Source: Gordionus sp. m RMFG-2023
Taxonomy: Eukaryota; Nematomorpha; Gordioida; Chordodea; Parachordodidae
Length of the DNA stretch: 64,000 bases
Reading direction: 5' to 3'
Assembly: GCF_954871325.1 (NCBI RefSeq)
Contig: NC_088776.1
Coordinates: 15,438,052 to 15,502,051, forward strand
Shown: positions 37,994 to 48,862 of the stretch, piece by piece
How positions within the stretch are numbered: position 1 is the stretch's first letter
Layout: each line of letters begins with the position of its first letter
Notes under the pieces: generated by a model
Told to the model about the DNA's origin: nothing
Databases searched by the model: none
Seen by the model: the letters and a program-made list of their open reading frames with translations, nothing else
Program-made: the position numbers and the translations under genes

Positions 37994-39357
37994 ATTCCAT
38001 TCCCATTTTTTTTTGTTGACAATCTTGTATAAAGGATCATTTCAGCGAAGTTGTTCAAAAATTTTCTGTAGAAACCGGCCATACCTAGAAACGTTGACAA
38101 TTCCGCGGCTGATTTTGGTTCCGGCATTTTAACGATCGCCTCGATCTTGTCATGGTTGGCGTGGATCCCATTGGCGTCGATGTCGTGTCCTAAGAACCTT
38201 AGACTTTTTTTGAAAAATAAGCTTTTTGCAAAATTAGGCACTAAGCCATGAGATAGTATTCTTTCAAAAACCTTCTTTATGTTGTTGAAATGAACTTCGT
38301 CACTACTTCCCGTTATTAGTAGATCATCAATATAAAATACGACATCTTTCATGTCACTGAAAATTTTATCCATAATTTGTTGAAAAATCGCAGATGAAGT
38401 CTTTAACCCAAAAGGAAGTCTGGTAAACCGGTAGTACCCCCTGTGTGTAGATATAGTTAATATGTCTCTGCAGGTTTCGTCGATGGGAATTTGTAGGAAC
38501 GCATCCTTGAAATCTATCTTGGTGAACTTCTTCCCTTCCTTGAGCTTAGCGATAAGATCATTTATTCTTGGAAGTGGGTATCTGAAGTCCTCAAGGGCTG
38601 GGTTGACAGTGTTTTTGAAGTCGGCGCAAACCCTAACGCTCCCATTATCCTTGTAGACAGCGGTTATCGGACTTGCCCATCGGACATCTGTTACCGGCTC
38701 AATGACTCCATCTCCTATCCATCTCGTAAGTTCTCTAGTAACAGCGTCTATCTTTGAATAAGGTAACCGTCTAGGTGGTATGATTTTCGGTTTGGCGTCA
38801 TTACGTAGATATATCTTGACATTCCCTTTGTTGATCGGTTTTTTAGTCAGTTTAGATTCGCAATCTTTTATTAATTTCTTTATTTCATCTTCATAGTTGG
38901 TATCAATGTTTGCTATAAATTTGTTCAAAATATTACTAAAGGCATTAATCCACATACGTCCCAACGCATTTTTATTAGATTTAACGACCACGGCTTGCAA
39001 GTGTTTGGTGATACCTTCGTAGGTTACTTTAACTTGAGTGACGCCAATAATTTTAATTAAGTTTCCATCATAAGCTGTGAGTTGTAGAGTGGACTTTTTA
39101 AGATCTTTAATACCTATTTGTTTAGCCATATCATGAGGTATAATTGTGAATTTAGATCCAGTATCGACTTGCATTGTAACGGTAACATCGTTTATTTTTA
39201 AGGAAGTCATAAATGCATTGTCATTGAGTTTATGCTCGGTTAAATTGGTGATATTAAAATCACTATCATTATTATTTTGTGTAACATCATTTTTATTTTC
39301 CACAATCTCTTCAATATTCATATTGCAATTGTTGCTATTACTTTGGGCTCTGATCAT
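37963..39357 (-). pseudogene. Ty3/gypsy protease and reverse transcriptase
   Basis: 464 codons. The aspartic protease motif VDTGSKFTIIP lies near residue 65. RT motifs follow: FTKIDFKDAFLQIP (first catalytic Asp), LPFGLKTS, and FYIDDLLITG (the YIDD box), then LGHDIDANGI and MAGFYRKF of the RT thumb/connection. The frame is lost at about 38,000-38,040, before the RNase H domain. It overlaps gag by about 20 bases in another frame, suggesting a programmed shift or simple overlap for Gag-Pol. Confidence 0.93.
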
Positions 39358-40486
39358 GATATTGTATTTGTTTTCTTAGATTATAGTTTTTCCATGTATT
39401 GTTTCCACCATCTCTATTATTGTTATGCCAGGCATTATTTCTATCATAATTGTTTGAATTGCTATTATCGTGCCACTTGAAGTTTCTTCCGTTATAGTTT
39501 GAATTGTTGTTGTTTTGCCAGGCATTGTTTCTATCATAATTGTTTGCATTATTGTTATTGTGCCACATGGAGTTTCTTCCGTAATAGTTTGAATTGTTGT
39601 TGTTTTGCCAAGTACCTCTACCATAATTGTTTGAATTGTTATTGTAATCTTGCCGAGTGTTGTTCCTACCGTAATTGTTTGAATTATAGTTAAAATCTTG
39701 CCGAGCGTTGTTCCTACCAAAAATGTTTGAATTATAGTTAAAATTTTGCCGAGCGTTGTTCCTACCAAAATTGTTTGAATTGTAGTTGTTTGAAGATTGA
39801 TTATTACTAAAATTTCTAGAGTGACCCTCGTTATTTCGGAAATTACTGTTTTGGTAGTTTCTGCTATTTATATCACTTGGCCTAAAATTATTAAGATTCC
39901 CCTTACTATTGAAAGTTTTAGAATCATTTTTTATAAAATTTTCGTTTTTATCTATATAATTTGTATCGCTAATCTCCGGCTTAATATTGCTGCCATCTAA
40001 CTCAACTCCTAATTTCATCATCTTATCTAAGCCTTCGTGCTTATGTTTATTTAACTTCCTTCTGATATTATCATTTAAAGAACAAATTAATTTCTCAATC
40101 ATTCTCGTATCGTTATCAAAATCGCATTTTTTATGAAGTTTTGAAATCCTAAAATAAATAGTATGGAAGGACTCATCGGCACCCTGTACCGCTAAGTTAA
40201 AGTTTTTTATATTAACATTCATGTCCTCACTTGGAATTATTAGTTTTAATTTACCAAAAACAATATTAAAGTCTTTTAACTGTGCTTTAGAACATATCGA
40301 CGTAACTTGGTCTACAATCTCAATTGGTAAGCTACATAGTAGTGCCCTAACTTTAGATGAGTCTGACTCGATATGTCCCTCAAAATATGTTTCAATTAAG
40401 TTAAGATAAGTCTCAGATAATTTTCCTGATAACTTGGGAAATTCGGGAACATATTGAGTGTGTGTAAGAGTTAATTTTTCGTCCAT
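39338..40486 (-). CDS. Ty3/gypsy Gag with asparagine-rich repeat tail
   Basis: 382 codons from ATG at 40486, uninterrupted. The N-terminal half is a helical capsid-like region (LNLIETYFEGHIESD, KLHKKCDFDNDTRMIEKLI). The C-terminal half, roughly residues 215-370, is a tandem array rich in Asn, Arg, Gly, Tyr and Trp with repeating NNSNNYGRN-type units. The CCHC zinc knuckle usual in Gag is absent; the repeats may replace it in binding RNA. The sister frames over the array are shadows. This is the only major reading frame of the element that is intact. Confidence 0.9.
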   Translation of the reverse strand: MDEKLTLTHTQYVPEFPKLSGKLSETYLNLIETYFEGHIESDSSKVRALLCSLPIEIVDQVTSICSKAQLKDFNIVFGKLKLIIPSEDMNVNIKNFNLAVQGADESFHTIYFRISKLHKKCDFDNDTRMIEKLICSLNDNIRRKLNKHKHEGLDKMMKLGVELDGSNIKPEISDTNYIDKNENFIKNDSKTFNSKGNLNNFRPSDINSRNYQNSNFRNNEGHSRNFSNNQSSNNYNSNNFGRNNARQNFNYNSNIFGRNNARQDFNYNSNNYGRNNTRQDYNNNSNNYGRGTWQNNNNSNYYGRNSMWHNNNNANNYDRNNAWQNNNNSNYNGRNFKWHDNSNSNNYDRNNAWHNNNRDGGNNTWKNYNLRKQIQYHDQSPK

Positions 40487-40489
40487 GAT

Positions 40490-41558
40490 AAAATTTTATT
40501 TAAATAAAGTAAACTTTCAATTTTTAAAATCGTAAAAGCAAAACATTGTAGTCCATTAAAATCAAATTTAAGTTGTCTAAAAAATTTTAATTTTAATCAA
40601 GAGAATGTGGTCCACTAAGTTTCAATATAGTTTATCTATAAAAATTCTAATTCAAATTCGTAAAGAGGATTTAGTCCACTAAGTTTCAATATAATTTATC
40701 TGTGAAAAATTTAATTCTAATTTATAAAGAGGATTTAGTCCACTAAGTTTTAATTTGAATTATCTATAAATATCAAGACTTGACTCGTCACAAAGAATTT
40801 CATACCTTTAAGTTATGAAGGAAAATTAAAATTTTTATTAATATTCTATAGACTGTCTGTTAAGCATCGCGTAAATTTTTATTTAATAACGTAACATAGG
40901 GAAAATTTTCTATACCCTATAAATGTAGTATGTCAAATATATAAAGCGTATAATGTTTGCAAAGATATTTAAGATTTAACATTTAATTTCTAATATTCCG
41001 TAATTGCACAAAATATAAAAATGAATTTATTTTCATCAAAAACGTAAGGCTTTCCATTAAGAGACATATAAGTATTAATCATCTCTCGGAGGGTTTTAAA
41101 GTAAAAGTGAATTTCATTCGTCCTGTTATTTCGGACATAAGAGAATCTACTGCATCCTCCCATTTCCCTCAACATCTTATCAATAATTATGCAGTGCGGT
41201 ATGTTAAAAGCTTTGAAACAAAACATCCTAACGTAGAAATTGAAAGATTTTGATGAAAAACTATTTTTTTATCATATTATTCTTTTATTTATATATATAT
41301 ATTTTATTTTATTTTTACCTTTTATAATTTTGTAAATTTGGATAAAATTTTGACTATTGAAAAGAAAAGTCAAAAAATTTTATTTGTCCTTTTATCATCT
41401 CCAATATCGAACGACGAATTTGATAAGTAATTCCTTTACTTTTTATTTTTACAAAAGAAATCGAAAGAAAATTATTTTCAAAGTAAGAATATATTTTAAT
41501 TTTTTAAACTTTTATTATATATTTTTTTTTTTAAAAAGAAAAAACGAAAAAACGTACC
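40490..41558 (-). other. Retrotransposon leader with tandem repeats and a small open frame
   Basis: Between primer-binding site and gag. About 40,540-40,780 holds three copies of a roughly 70-base unit containing TTTAGTCCACTAAGTTT (plus strand). At 41226-40990 a minus-strand ATG frame of 78 codons (MFCFKAFNIPHCIIID at its start) is open; it has no recognised relatives and lies where some elements carry an extra 5' protein, but chance cannot be excluded. Confidence 0.5.
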
Positions 41559-41576
41559 ACCGTAACCAGGGCACCA
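41559..41576 (-). promoter_or_regulatory. Primer-binding site
   Basis: On the minus strand the LTR end CTTAAAA is followed directly by TGGTGCCCTGGTTACGG, which begins with the TGG complementary to a tRNA CCA end. The matching tRNA was not identified. Confidence 0.85.
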
Positions 41577-41790
41577 TTTTAAGTAAAAGGTTAAGCAAAT
41601 TTGTTTTTGTAATATAAATTTTAATTTTATTAATTAATTTCTTTATTCTATCACAATCTATTTATACAAAAATATCAAACAAAATTAATTGAATATATTA
41701 AACAATCAATTTAAATAATATAAGATATTCAAATGATATAACGTTAATATATTTTAAAAATAAATAAATATTCAAATGAGCTAATCAACA
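41577..41790 (-). repeat. 5' LTR of the Ty3/gypsy element
   Basis: 214 bases, nearly identical to the 3' copy. It should carry the promoter on the minus strand; no clear TATA position can be singled out in such AT-rich DNA. Confidence 0.93.
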
Positions 41791-41795
41791 AGATG

Positions 41796-43125
41796 GTTGT
41801 GGCTAAAATTCTCTACCGAGACAATGGAGCTTATTGCAAGTTATGAGTCCTGTTAGTTAAGTCAACAAGTACAAAGATGCTGGATAAATCTTTGACAATA
41901 AAACAAATTTATCACAAACGCGGTGAACCCATTATTTCTTCAAATTAATTGTGGGGATATGATTCCTATTTTATCACATATTGACAAAAATAGGATTAAA
42001 ATAGCAAAAGAAAATAGAGATCAAGCTAACTATTGAGGCTATACTATATTGTGGATTGCAGGGCCCAGAATTACATGGTCATTTGGATTCAGGAAGCTTG
42101 AATTTCAATAATAATTATAATGAAGGTAATTTTCGTGGCCTTGTAAAATTTCAAGCATTAGGAGATTATGTAAACAGAATTATTTCTGAAACTCCTTGTC
42201 CAACAAGGAGAAAGACATTGAAAAAGCTTCTCCAACGAGATAGAGTCTTTGCCATCAAAACAGCTTTTATAGAGTTAGAAGAGTTGATTATTATGCTCTT
42301 ACTGAAAAATCACACCTGAAGGAGATATATCCTCAGAAGCAAGCATATCATTGGTTTCAATACTTACTTTTTTTTCTTATTAGAATATATATTATGTATT
42401 TTTAAAGACATAACATTGACTTGATTGAAACGATGAGAATAGGGGAGAGCATATTATTAGAACTCAGGGAAATTAGGGCTAATGTTATTGAAGAATTTCA
42501 TATTTTATATGTTATTTTTGAGTCAAAAGCAGAGCTATATGAGATTAACATTTGCTCCCTCGGCTTGCAGCGAGGCAAGCTTATCTTCCTAACATTAATA
42601 TAGGGTCAGTAGAAGAGTATTATAAAATAAATGTCTTTATCCCTCTCTTAGATACATTTATAACCCAAATAGAACGGGTTTTAATTCATCAGGCAGCACC
42701 TAGCAGTCTGGAGATATTACTTCCACAAAAGCCTTACCAATTTTCAGATAGTAATAGAAAAAAAATAAAATATTTATCAGATTTTTTTTCATGAAGATGT
42801 TAAAGTATCTTATGATGCCTTATTAGCTGAATGCCAACTATAGTATATAAAAGATTAACTATGGTTGATATAGTCCCAAAAAATGCTATGGATGCTTTGC
42901 ATCATTTCAAACATCTTTAAGATTATTTTCCCAATGTATAATAAATTATATATATTAGCAACACTTCACATTAGTACTGCAACTAATGAGAGAACATTCC
43001 CTTCTTTAAGAAGAATAAAAACATACCTAAGGAGTACAACTTCTGACAATATATTGAATGATTTGGCCCTTTTGAATATTCGTAGGCATTTGACGCCAAG
43101 AACAGATGAGATAATTGAACAATAA
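41796..43125 (+). pseudogene. hAT transposase (ZMYM1-like) of the host hAT element
   Basis: Plus-strand pieces occur in several frames: GPELHGHLDSGSLNFNNNYN with GNFRGLVKFQALGD near 42,060-42,180, FIELEEL near 42,270, and at the C-terminus ATNERTFPSLRRIKTYLRST with LALLNIRRHLTP near 42,970-43,110. This is the dimerisation motif of hAT transposases related to ZMYM1. The first part was separated by the Ty3 insertion; several frameshifts are present. Confidence 0.82.
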
Positions 43126-43884
43126 ACCCAATCTCAATGAAGATTGGATTTTACATATAAATTTATAATATGCCTCTTAATTATTTTATGTGCTAATTAA
43201 TATTTTAATTATATTTTTTCATGAATACTTTTTAAGTTATTACATACAAAATATAATTATTCCTAAGAAACTTGTGTAATAGTTTATATTTCCAACATTT
43301 AAATTTTATATATAAATTTTAAAGGCTCAACTCAAATTTAAATTTCTATTTTGGGTCATTTATTTTATAGTGATTTCTGATTTATATGCTGGTTATATTT
43401 ACTTAACATTTTATAATTCACATTTATATTATAGTTTTTCATATGCCGCCGGTTATATCCGTTTAAAATTTCAATTCACATTTATTTTATAGTTTTCTAT
43501 ATGCCGGTTTATATATTTATTTTTTATAATTCACATTAATTTAAAATTCTGTATTAGAAATAGTTATTAGTCCTAAAAAGATTTATGCTTTATATTTTTA
43601 AATAACAATGATTTTATTTAAAAAAATTTTAATCCCCCCCCCCCCCCCCCCACCAAATTCCTGCGTACGTGCATGACCAAACATATATGTTGATAAACCC
43701 ATAAATCGCCATCTTCCCGCCCAAAGAGTCAAATAATTATTCCTCAAAATCTTAGATAGTCTTTATATCTCACTAAAAAATTCTAAAGATTTCTGATCAG
43801 TTCTGATTAGGCCATACCTTCGATAGATAAATAGACAAAATATTTTAATTCCAACTAGAGGCGCTAGAGCCTCATTATCAATAA

Positions 43885-44070
43885 TAGCGTAAGTTTTCAC
43901 TGACTAAAGGTTTGGACGCAAATGAAATAGGTTTCATTTTTCCGTCTGCTAATTGATGCAAAAAAACAGTCTTTAATCCTAAACAAGAAACGGCACATTC
44001 CATTCCATTTAATCTTTGTAATGATGCAGCTGCAGCTTTACTATTTCGAATAAAATGCTCACAATTGAAC
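43885..44070 (-). pseudogene. Gypsy-type RNase H fragment of a second retroelement
   Basis: The minus-strand frame reads CLGLKTVFLHQLADGK followed by MKPISFASKPLVSENL, matching the start of a gypsy RNase H (usually beginning D-A-S, here decayed). It is preceded by SKAAAASLQRLNGMEC. It differs clearly from the copy at 37.6-38.0 kb, so it is a different family. Confidence 0.7.
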
Positions 44071-44344
44071 TCATAAAGGACATAAGTTGTTTTATATTTC
44101 TAGGGCTTGTTTCTCATAGAGTGGCTCACCATCTCTCGGTTTGAATTGAATGTAGTCCGATTTATCAATAATCTTAAAATGATACTAAGTTTTGTAGGAA
44201 TAAGACTTTTGTCTTTTTGAGGCAATCCGTCTGTATGCAAATTGTTTATGTGCTCTTGCCTGCATCGACGAGAGTTTTTAAAAATGTAACTTGTACCTAA
44301 TCTTTTTATATAAGCACCTTTTCATAATAACAATGTGACCAGTG

Positions 44345-44445
44345 TCTATATGGCCGGAGGAGGGGCAGGGGATCTCCAAAATATATTGACATTGGGGGGG
44401 GGGTATAGATTTGGGGGAGGGGGGGGGGGTGGATATTTTTTGAAG
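44345..44445 (+). other. G-run-rich block, possible G-quadruplex former
   Basis: Four or more G-runs, two of about 12 and 11 G, lie within about 100 bases of otherwise AT-rich DNA. This looks like a transposon terminal region of the CAGTGGCG... G-run type, but no partner end was found. Confidence 0.5.
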
Positions 44446-44810
44446 GGGTAAGCATTATTTTTTATAGGTATTAATTTTTGGGGGGAAATTTTTGACTTGA
44501 ATTATTCTTTTTAAATCAAATAATTGATAGGATTATGATGTTTATCTTTGATTTTATTCTCACAAATATCAATTAAAAAGAGGTCTGTCTATTAACAAAT
44601 AATAAAAAATTAAATTTTTTTTTTTGAATTTTAAGCTATTTTCTTAATTTTTTTACCACAATATTTTACAATTTTGACATAAAATATTTAATTTTCTAAA
44701 AGTATAGATGTTAAAATATATAATTAATTTTAATAATAAATTTCAGTCCCATCCTATATATCAGTTAGGAATATAATAAATCATTTAAAAACTTAGCAAA
44801 ATACTTTAAA

Positions 44811-45360
44811 CTAGTAGATAGCCGGTCAAAAATGACGGAGAATGAGAATTTTATTCGTTTTTTTTAAGAAAGATGTTACCTTTTATTTAAAAATCATATC
44901 CAATTTATATTATTTTTAAACCCCACCCCCCTTCATTTAGGTCAAGTCCAAGCAATGTCATTGAGTTCAACCCATTAGGACTAAGAGTGGAAGCTATTAT
45001 ATGAGTCAAAATATATTTAAATGAGCTTGTACCCAATACCAAAATTCTTTGTAAATATATTACTGATTACATAAGACTAACATTTAACATTAAAAAATTT
45101 CAAGCCAGGTCCAAGCTCATAATATTTGGAAAAAATTTCCAAGCGTCCAAGACCTTATAATTTTTTAAAAAAATTTCTCAAGCCTAGCTCAACCCATAAT
45201 AATTTTGAAAATTTTTTCCTAGCCCGACCCATAATAATTTGTAAAAGATATTCCCAAGTCAGGTGCAAGCAAATATTAATCTTGAGGAATATTTCCCAAG
45301 CCCAGTCCAACCTATATTAATTTTCAAAACTTTTCCCAAACCCGGAGATAGTTAAATTTC
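44811..45360 (-). mobile_element. Helitron-like element, 3' end on minus strand
   Basis: On the minus strand, hairpin CCGTCATTTTTGACCGG is followed by CTATCTA and CTAG at 44814-44811, then T. It is the same terminus as the plus-strand end at 26,822, and the body repeats the same ATTATTATGGGTTGGGC-like words in reverse complement. Left border unknown. Confidence 0.62.
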
Positions 45361-45763
45361 TAAATAATTTATCATCACATAAGGGGAAATCTCGGATTTA
45401 CCAATTAGTGAGTTAACTCCTTTTATCAAAAAATTTGATAAGGGCTATCTATATCTTTATATTAAGTACAAAAAAAATGCTATCTATTTAAAAAATGCCA
45501 TTCAATACTAATGAAACTTATATGCAATTTATTTATATATTTTTTAAGAAATGTGCTTTTCTTGCCATATAAATTTAGGTAATTTTTTAAAAAAATGATG
45601 AGGATTAATTATTATTTTATGCGTCTGGTAAAATTAAGAGCAAATCCTTTATGACATTTTAATTTTTGGTGGAAAAAGCGATAAATCTGGGCAGTCGTCT
45701 GCAGAAGAAATAATTAATGTATAATATCATCCCATTTAAGGTTGTAGGTGAAAGTAATGAATA

Positions 45764-46285
45764 ATGACGGATTACCAAAGCAGTGTACAACACCGCTTTA
45801 GATATTATGAAAATTGTAATTGTAGAGACTACAGAAATTTTAACTTTAGATGTAATAACTGTGAATCCCATGATAAGAGAAATGTTCGTAATAAAAATTT
45901 TAATAAATCTAATAATGAGAATTATTATGAAAATAAAAAATTAGACAATAAATATGATAAAGAAACACATTATAATAAAAGAAATTATCATTGTAATTGT
46001 AAATCTCTTAGTAACAAAAAATTGAAAAATATTGAATTAGAACAAAATATTCAAAATGAAAGAGATTTTTATAAACTAAAAGAGATAAATTATATAATAA
46101 AATTTGAAATATTAGTGATTATAGAAAAAAAGGAAATAAACATTAAAGAAAACAATGAAACAAAGATTAAAGAAAATAATAAAATTAAAAAAACTCTTAC
46201 TAAATGCGATAAAAAAAAATTGAGACTTATAAATTTGAAGACAATTAAAAGTATCACTAAGAGAAGTCATATAAAAACTGAATAA
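45764..46285 (+). CDS. Lys/Asn-rich protein frame with cysteine pairs, in retroelement context
   Basis: 173 codons from ATG, ending in TAA, followed 11 bases later by a second frame (46297-46512). The N-terminal part has spaced cysteines, CNCRDYRNFNFRCNNC and later CNC, amid Asn, Arg and Tyr; the rest is Lys, Asn, Ile and Glu rich with KIKENN repeats. The Asn/Arg/Tyr content recalls the Gag tail of the Ty3 element. It may be a Gag nucleocapsid remnant with its own cysteine pairs; low-complexity AT bias alone could also give such a frame. Confidence 0.35.
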   Translation: MTDYQSSVQHRFRYYENCNCRDYRNFNFRCNNCESHDKRNVRNKNFNKSNNENYYENKKLDNKYDKETHYNKRNYHCNCKSLSNKKLKNIELEQNIQNERDFYKLKEINYIIKFEILVIIEKKEINIKENNETKIKENNKIKKTLTKCDKKKLRLINLKTIKSITKRSHIKTE

Positions 46286-47300
46286 TACTCAAGGATGTGA
46301 TGAAGAGATCTTTTTCTAAAAATTTAAGGCCCAAAAAGTTATTTTTTACTAAAAACAATCTTTTGAATAATTATTATTTCAAAATACTTTTTAAATTTAA
46401 AAATAAGGGCATAAAGTTTAAATTTCTGAATAGAGAGATGGATGTAAAGACGTACATATCATCTTTTATTAAAAAAATACATAATATAATATTGATTTTT
46501 TTAAAAAAATAACGCGTTAAAAATAAATAAAATGATATATTATAAAAAACGCGGAATCAAAAAATAAATGATATATTATGAAATCTATTATCTAAAACGC
46601 AAAATTGAGAAACGTAAAACGCTATTATCTAAAAGGCAAAATATATATAATATAAAATAAAAATAAAACGCGACCAATTATTTATTTCATTCCAAATATT
46701 CAATATTTGATAAATTTATTCTAATTCAATTATTCTTAATCAAATTTGTCATTCGTTAAATTAATTCTATTTCGTTTACTCGACGAATCTTATTCTATAA
46801 CGACGTTATTCAATAATATCTTCATTCTAAAACCATTCAAAATCTTCATATATGTTTAATAACAAATAGTGATAATAACAATGTTAAAAATTGATAATAA
46901 TAACCATTGAGATATGAAGCTTACGATTTAAACAAGCCAACGATTAAGACGACATATGCCACAACTTGACAATCAAAATGATAAATCATTTGGACGACAA
47001 GCTTGCTATGACAGCTCAGATGGATTGTGGGAATGCTTTTCAGAAGCAGGGGAATGTTGATTGATTGACTTTTATTTAATTTAAATTGTTATTATAGCCT
47101 TTAACTATATATTTCGTTTAAATTGTTTTTTTATAATACATATATATACCTTATTTTTATATTTATTTGAAGTATCATTTTAGTTTTAGAATAAAATTAT
47201 TATAAATTAAAATCTCCACCGTTATCTTTCACCACTGTTATCACCTATATAACAATAAAAAATAAGATTCTAGGTAAACAAATTTTAACTATATTCTTTA
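45764..47300 (+). mobile_element. 3' part of a second Ty3-like element related to 35402-41790
   Basis: From about 46,510 AAAACGC-type repeats appear, then TTCATTCCAAATATTC and AAACAAGCCAACGATTAAG words, then a purine tract AGAAGCAGGGGAA and the LTR start TGTTGATTGATTGAC at about 47,056. This is the same order as the 3' end of the Ty3 element in the opposite orientation. The end of the LTR is not defined. Integrase and RT were not found, so the element is deleted or rearranged. Confidence 0.6.
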
Positions 47301-47369
47301 ATTAATAATTAGCAAACATCCAAAGGTATTGAAGATTGATTATATTTTCTTCTCATTCAATGATCAATC

Positions 47370-47563
47370 CCAATGGAGTGGCCCAAGCAGCTCTTCCATC
47401 TTCGATTGATTATTAGCAAGAATTAGAGATGAAAATTTCAAATTAAGCCTATTTATTATGAAAGAAATATTAAAATGCACACATGAGGCTTGTATCGAAA
47501 TGCAGGCAGTTGGTAATAATTTGGTTATGGTAACCAAAATTATTACCACACCCAAAAAATAAT
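47370..47563 (+). CDS. Possible C-terminal exon of an unknown gene
   Basis: The plus-strand frame with LLARIRDENFKLSLFIMKEI then LKCTHEACIEMQAVGNNLVM ends in TAA at about 47,563 and has good protein-like composition. Another plus frame just upstream (MINPNGVAQAALPSSIDY) could be the preceding segment if a small intron or a frame break lies near 47,410. The opposite-strand frame is taken as its shadow. No family recognised. Confidence 0.35.
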
Positions 47564-48862
47564 TTACAAAGACTAAGAGGTTAATAATAATTACTATCTC
47601 TATTAATATATTCTTTTTAAATTACATTACATATCTAATAGTTGCTTAAAAAAGAATAATGTTATAATTGTTATGTATAATATGAAATCAATATTCAAAT
47701 CAAATTAGATAAAATAGAATTAAAAAATTATGTTGAACAAAAAAAAACAGTTGAGTGAAGTTTTATTAATTATTATTTAGCTTTATAAATATAAAATGGA
47801 AATATTTTTCCCTTTATAGGTATTGCAACCCTTATATAGTTCTTCATAAAAATAAATTATATAATCATTTATATATTTATTTTTATGAAAATAAAGTGAT
47901 TATCAACCAAATAATGAAAAAATTGCATTACCGTATATATAACTTAATTTATACATCCTCATGGCTTATTTTTAGAAACGATTAGTAACAACAAGTTGAT
48001 AATCACCAGCGTTGTTAAAATATAATTTTAAAAGTAGCGCGCCATCACCACTATCTTTTCAAAAAGTAGCGTGCTATTAGCTACTTTTATATTTTTTTAA
48101 AATATTTTTTACACATCTCTATTTCTAAAAATAAAATTTATGATAAAATTTTAATTATATTTATATAATTTATTTATTTTATATTTTATCTCAATAATAA
48201 ATTAATTTTTCAAACTATCATCTCACTTAGAGCATGGCATGGTTACTGATTGGCCAGGTCACCACCCTTTAACTTTTTATCTTTTGAACCAATTTCTCTC
48301 AAAATTGGTTAAAATGTGAAAGGGTTGAAATAATTATATTTAGCATGTTTTGATAAAATTTATAAATATATAAATATATGGCAGTGGCGTATCCAGGATT
48401 TTCTTATAGGAGGGGGGGGGGGATTATTTGGGGGCTTTGCCCCCAAATCTCCCTTACCTGGCCTTTGGCTCCCCAGCCTTCGGGTCTTATGTTTTAGCTA
48501 TTCTATTAAATTATTCATAATTTAATAATAATTTTAACTATTATATTTCTATTTTTAACTATTATTTACTAATTCGTGCTTATGGATATTACAAGCCTAT
48601 TTTTTATTATTTTAAGTTAGGTATATTATATTTAATAAAGTTTTTTTAAATGTAAAGTTGAATAAAGTTTAATGTCATTTTTTTTTATAAAATTTGCTTT
48701 AAAAACTAGCCTCAGCTTAAATTCTCATACAATATAAGTAGAATATAATTTTTTTATTGAAAATACTAATATGTATAAAATATTGACTAGAAAATAATTT
48801 AAAAATTAAGTTTTTTTTAACTTCTTACAATATTATACAAAAATTTTTATTAAATACTATAA

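Larger units (their letters stand above)
35402..41790 (-). mobile_element. Ty3/gypsy LTR retrotransposon, nearly full length
   Basis: LTRs lie at 35402-35616 (3') and 41577-41790 (5'); on the minus strand they begin TGTTGATTAGCTC and end CTTAAAA. They differ by only a handful of changes. A perfect 5-base duplication, AGATG, flanks it (35397-35401 and 41791-41795). Order on the minus strand: 5' LTR, primer-binding site, leader, gag, protease-RT-RNase H, integrase, 3' spacer, polypurine tract, 3' LTR. Integrase after RNase H places it with Ty3/gypsy. The pol frame is broken in at least three places, so it cannot move by itself even though the LTRs suggest recent insertion. Confidence 0.95.
34876..43675 (+). 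mobile_element. hAT element carrying a nested Ty3/gypsy element
   Basis: The left end CATTGGCGTAAGCAGCGG is followed by a G-run and the right end is CCTGCGTACGTGCATG after a C-run. The flanking 8-mer ACCAAACA is identical at 34868-34875 and 43676-43683, so both ends of the original insertion are intact. Without the nested retroelement (35402-41790 plus its duplication) the hAT is about 2.4 kb. It codes for a broken transposase on the plus strand at 41.8-43.1 kb. A second copy of the left end starts at 62,574. Confidence 0.9.
43676..45763. other. Repeat-filled stretch with no host gene
   Basis: It holds a decayed gypsy RNase H fragment (43,885-44,070), a very G-rich block (44,345-44,445) and a minus-strand Helitron end (44,811). 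No other frame can be supported. Confidence 0.5.

Noticed and set aside
39376..39768. Thr/Ile-rich open frame on the minus strand inside gag
   Set aside because: It is another frame of the tandem-repeat part of gag; its repeats follow from the repeat DNA and it has no independent support.
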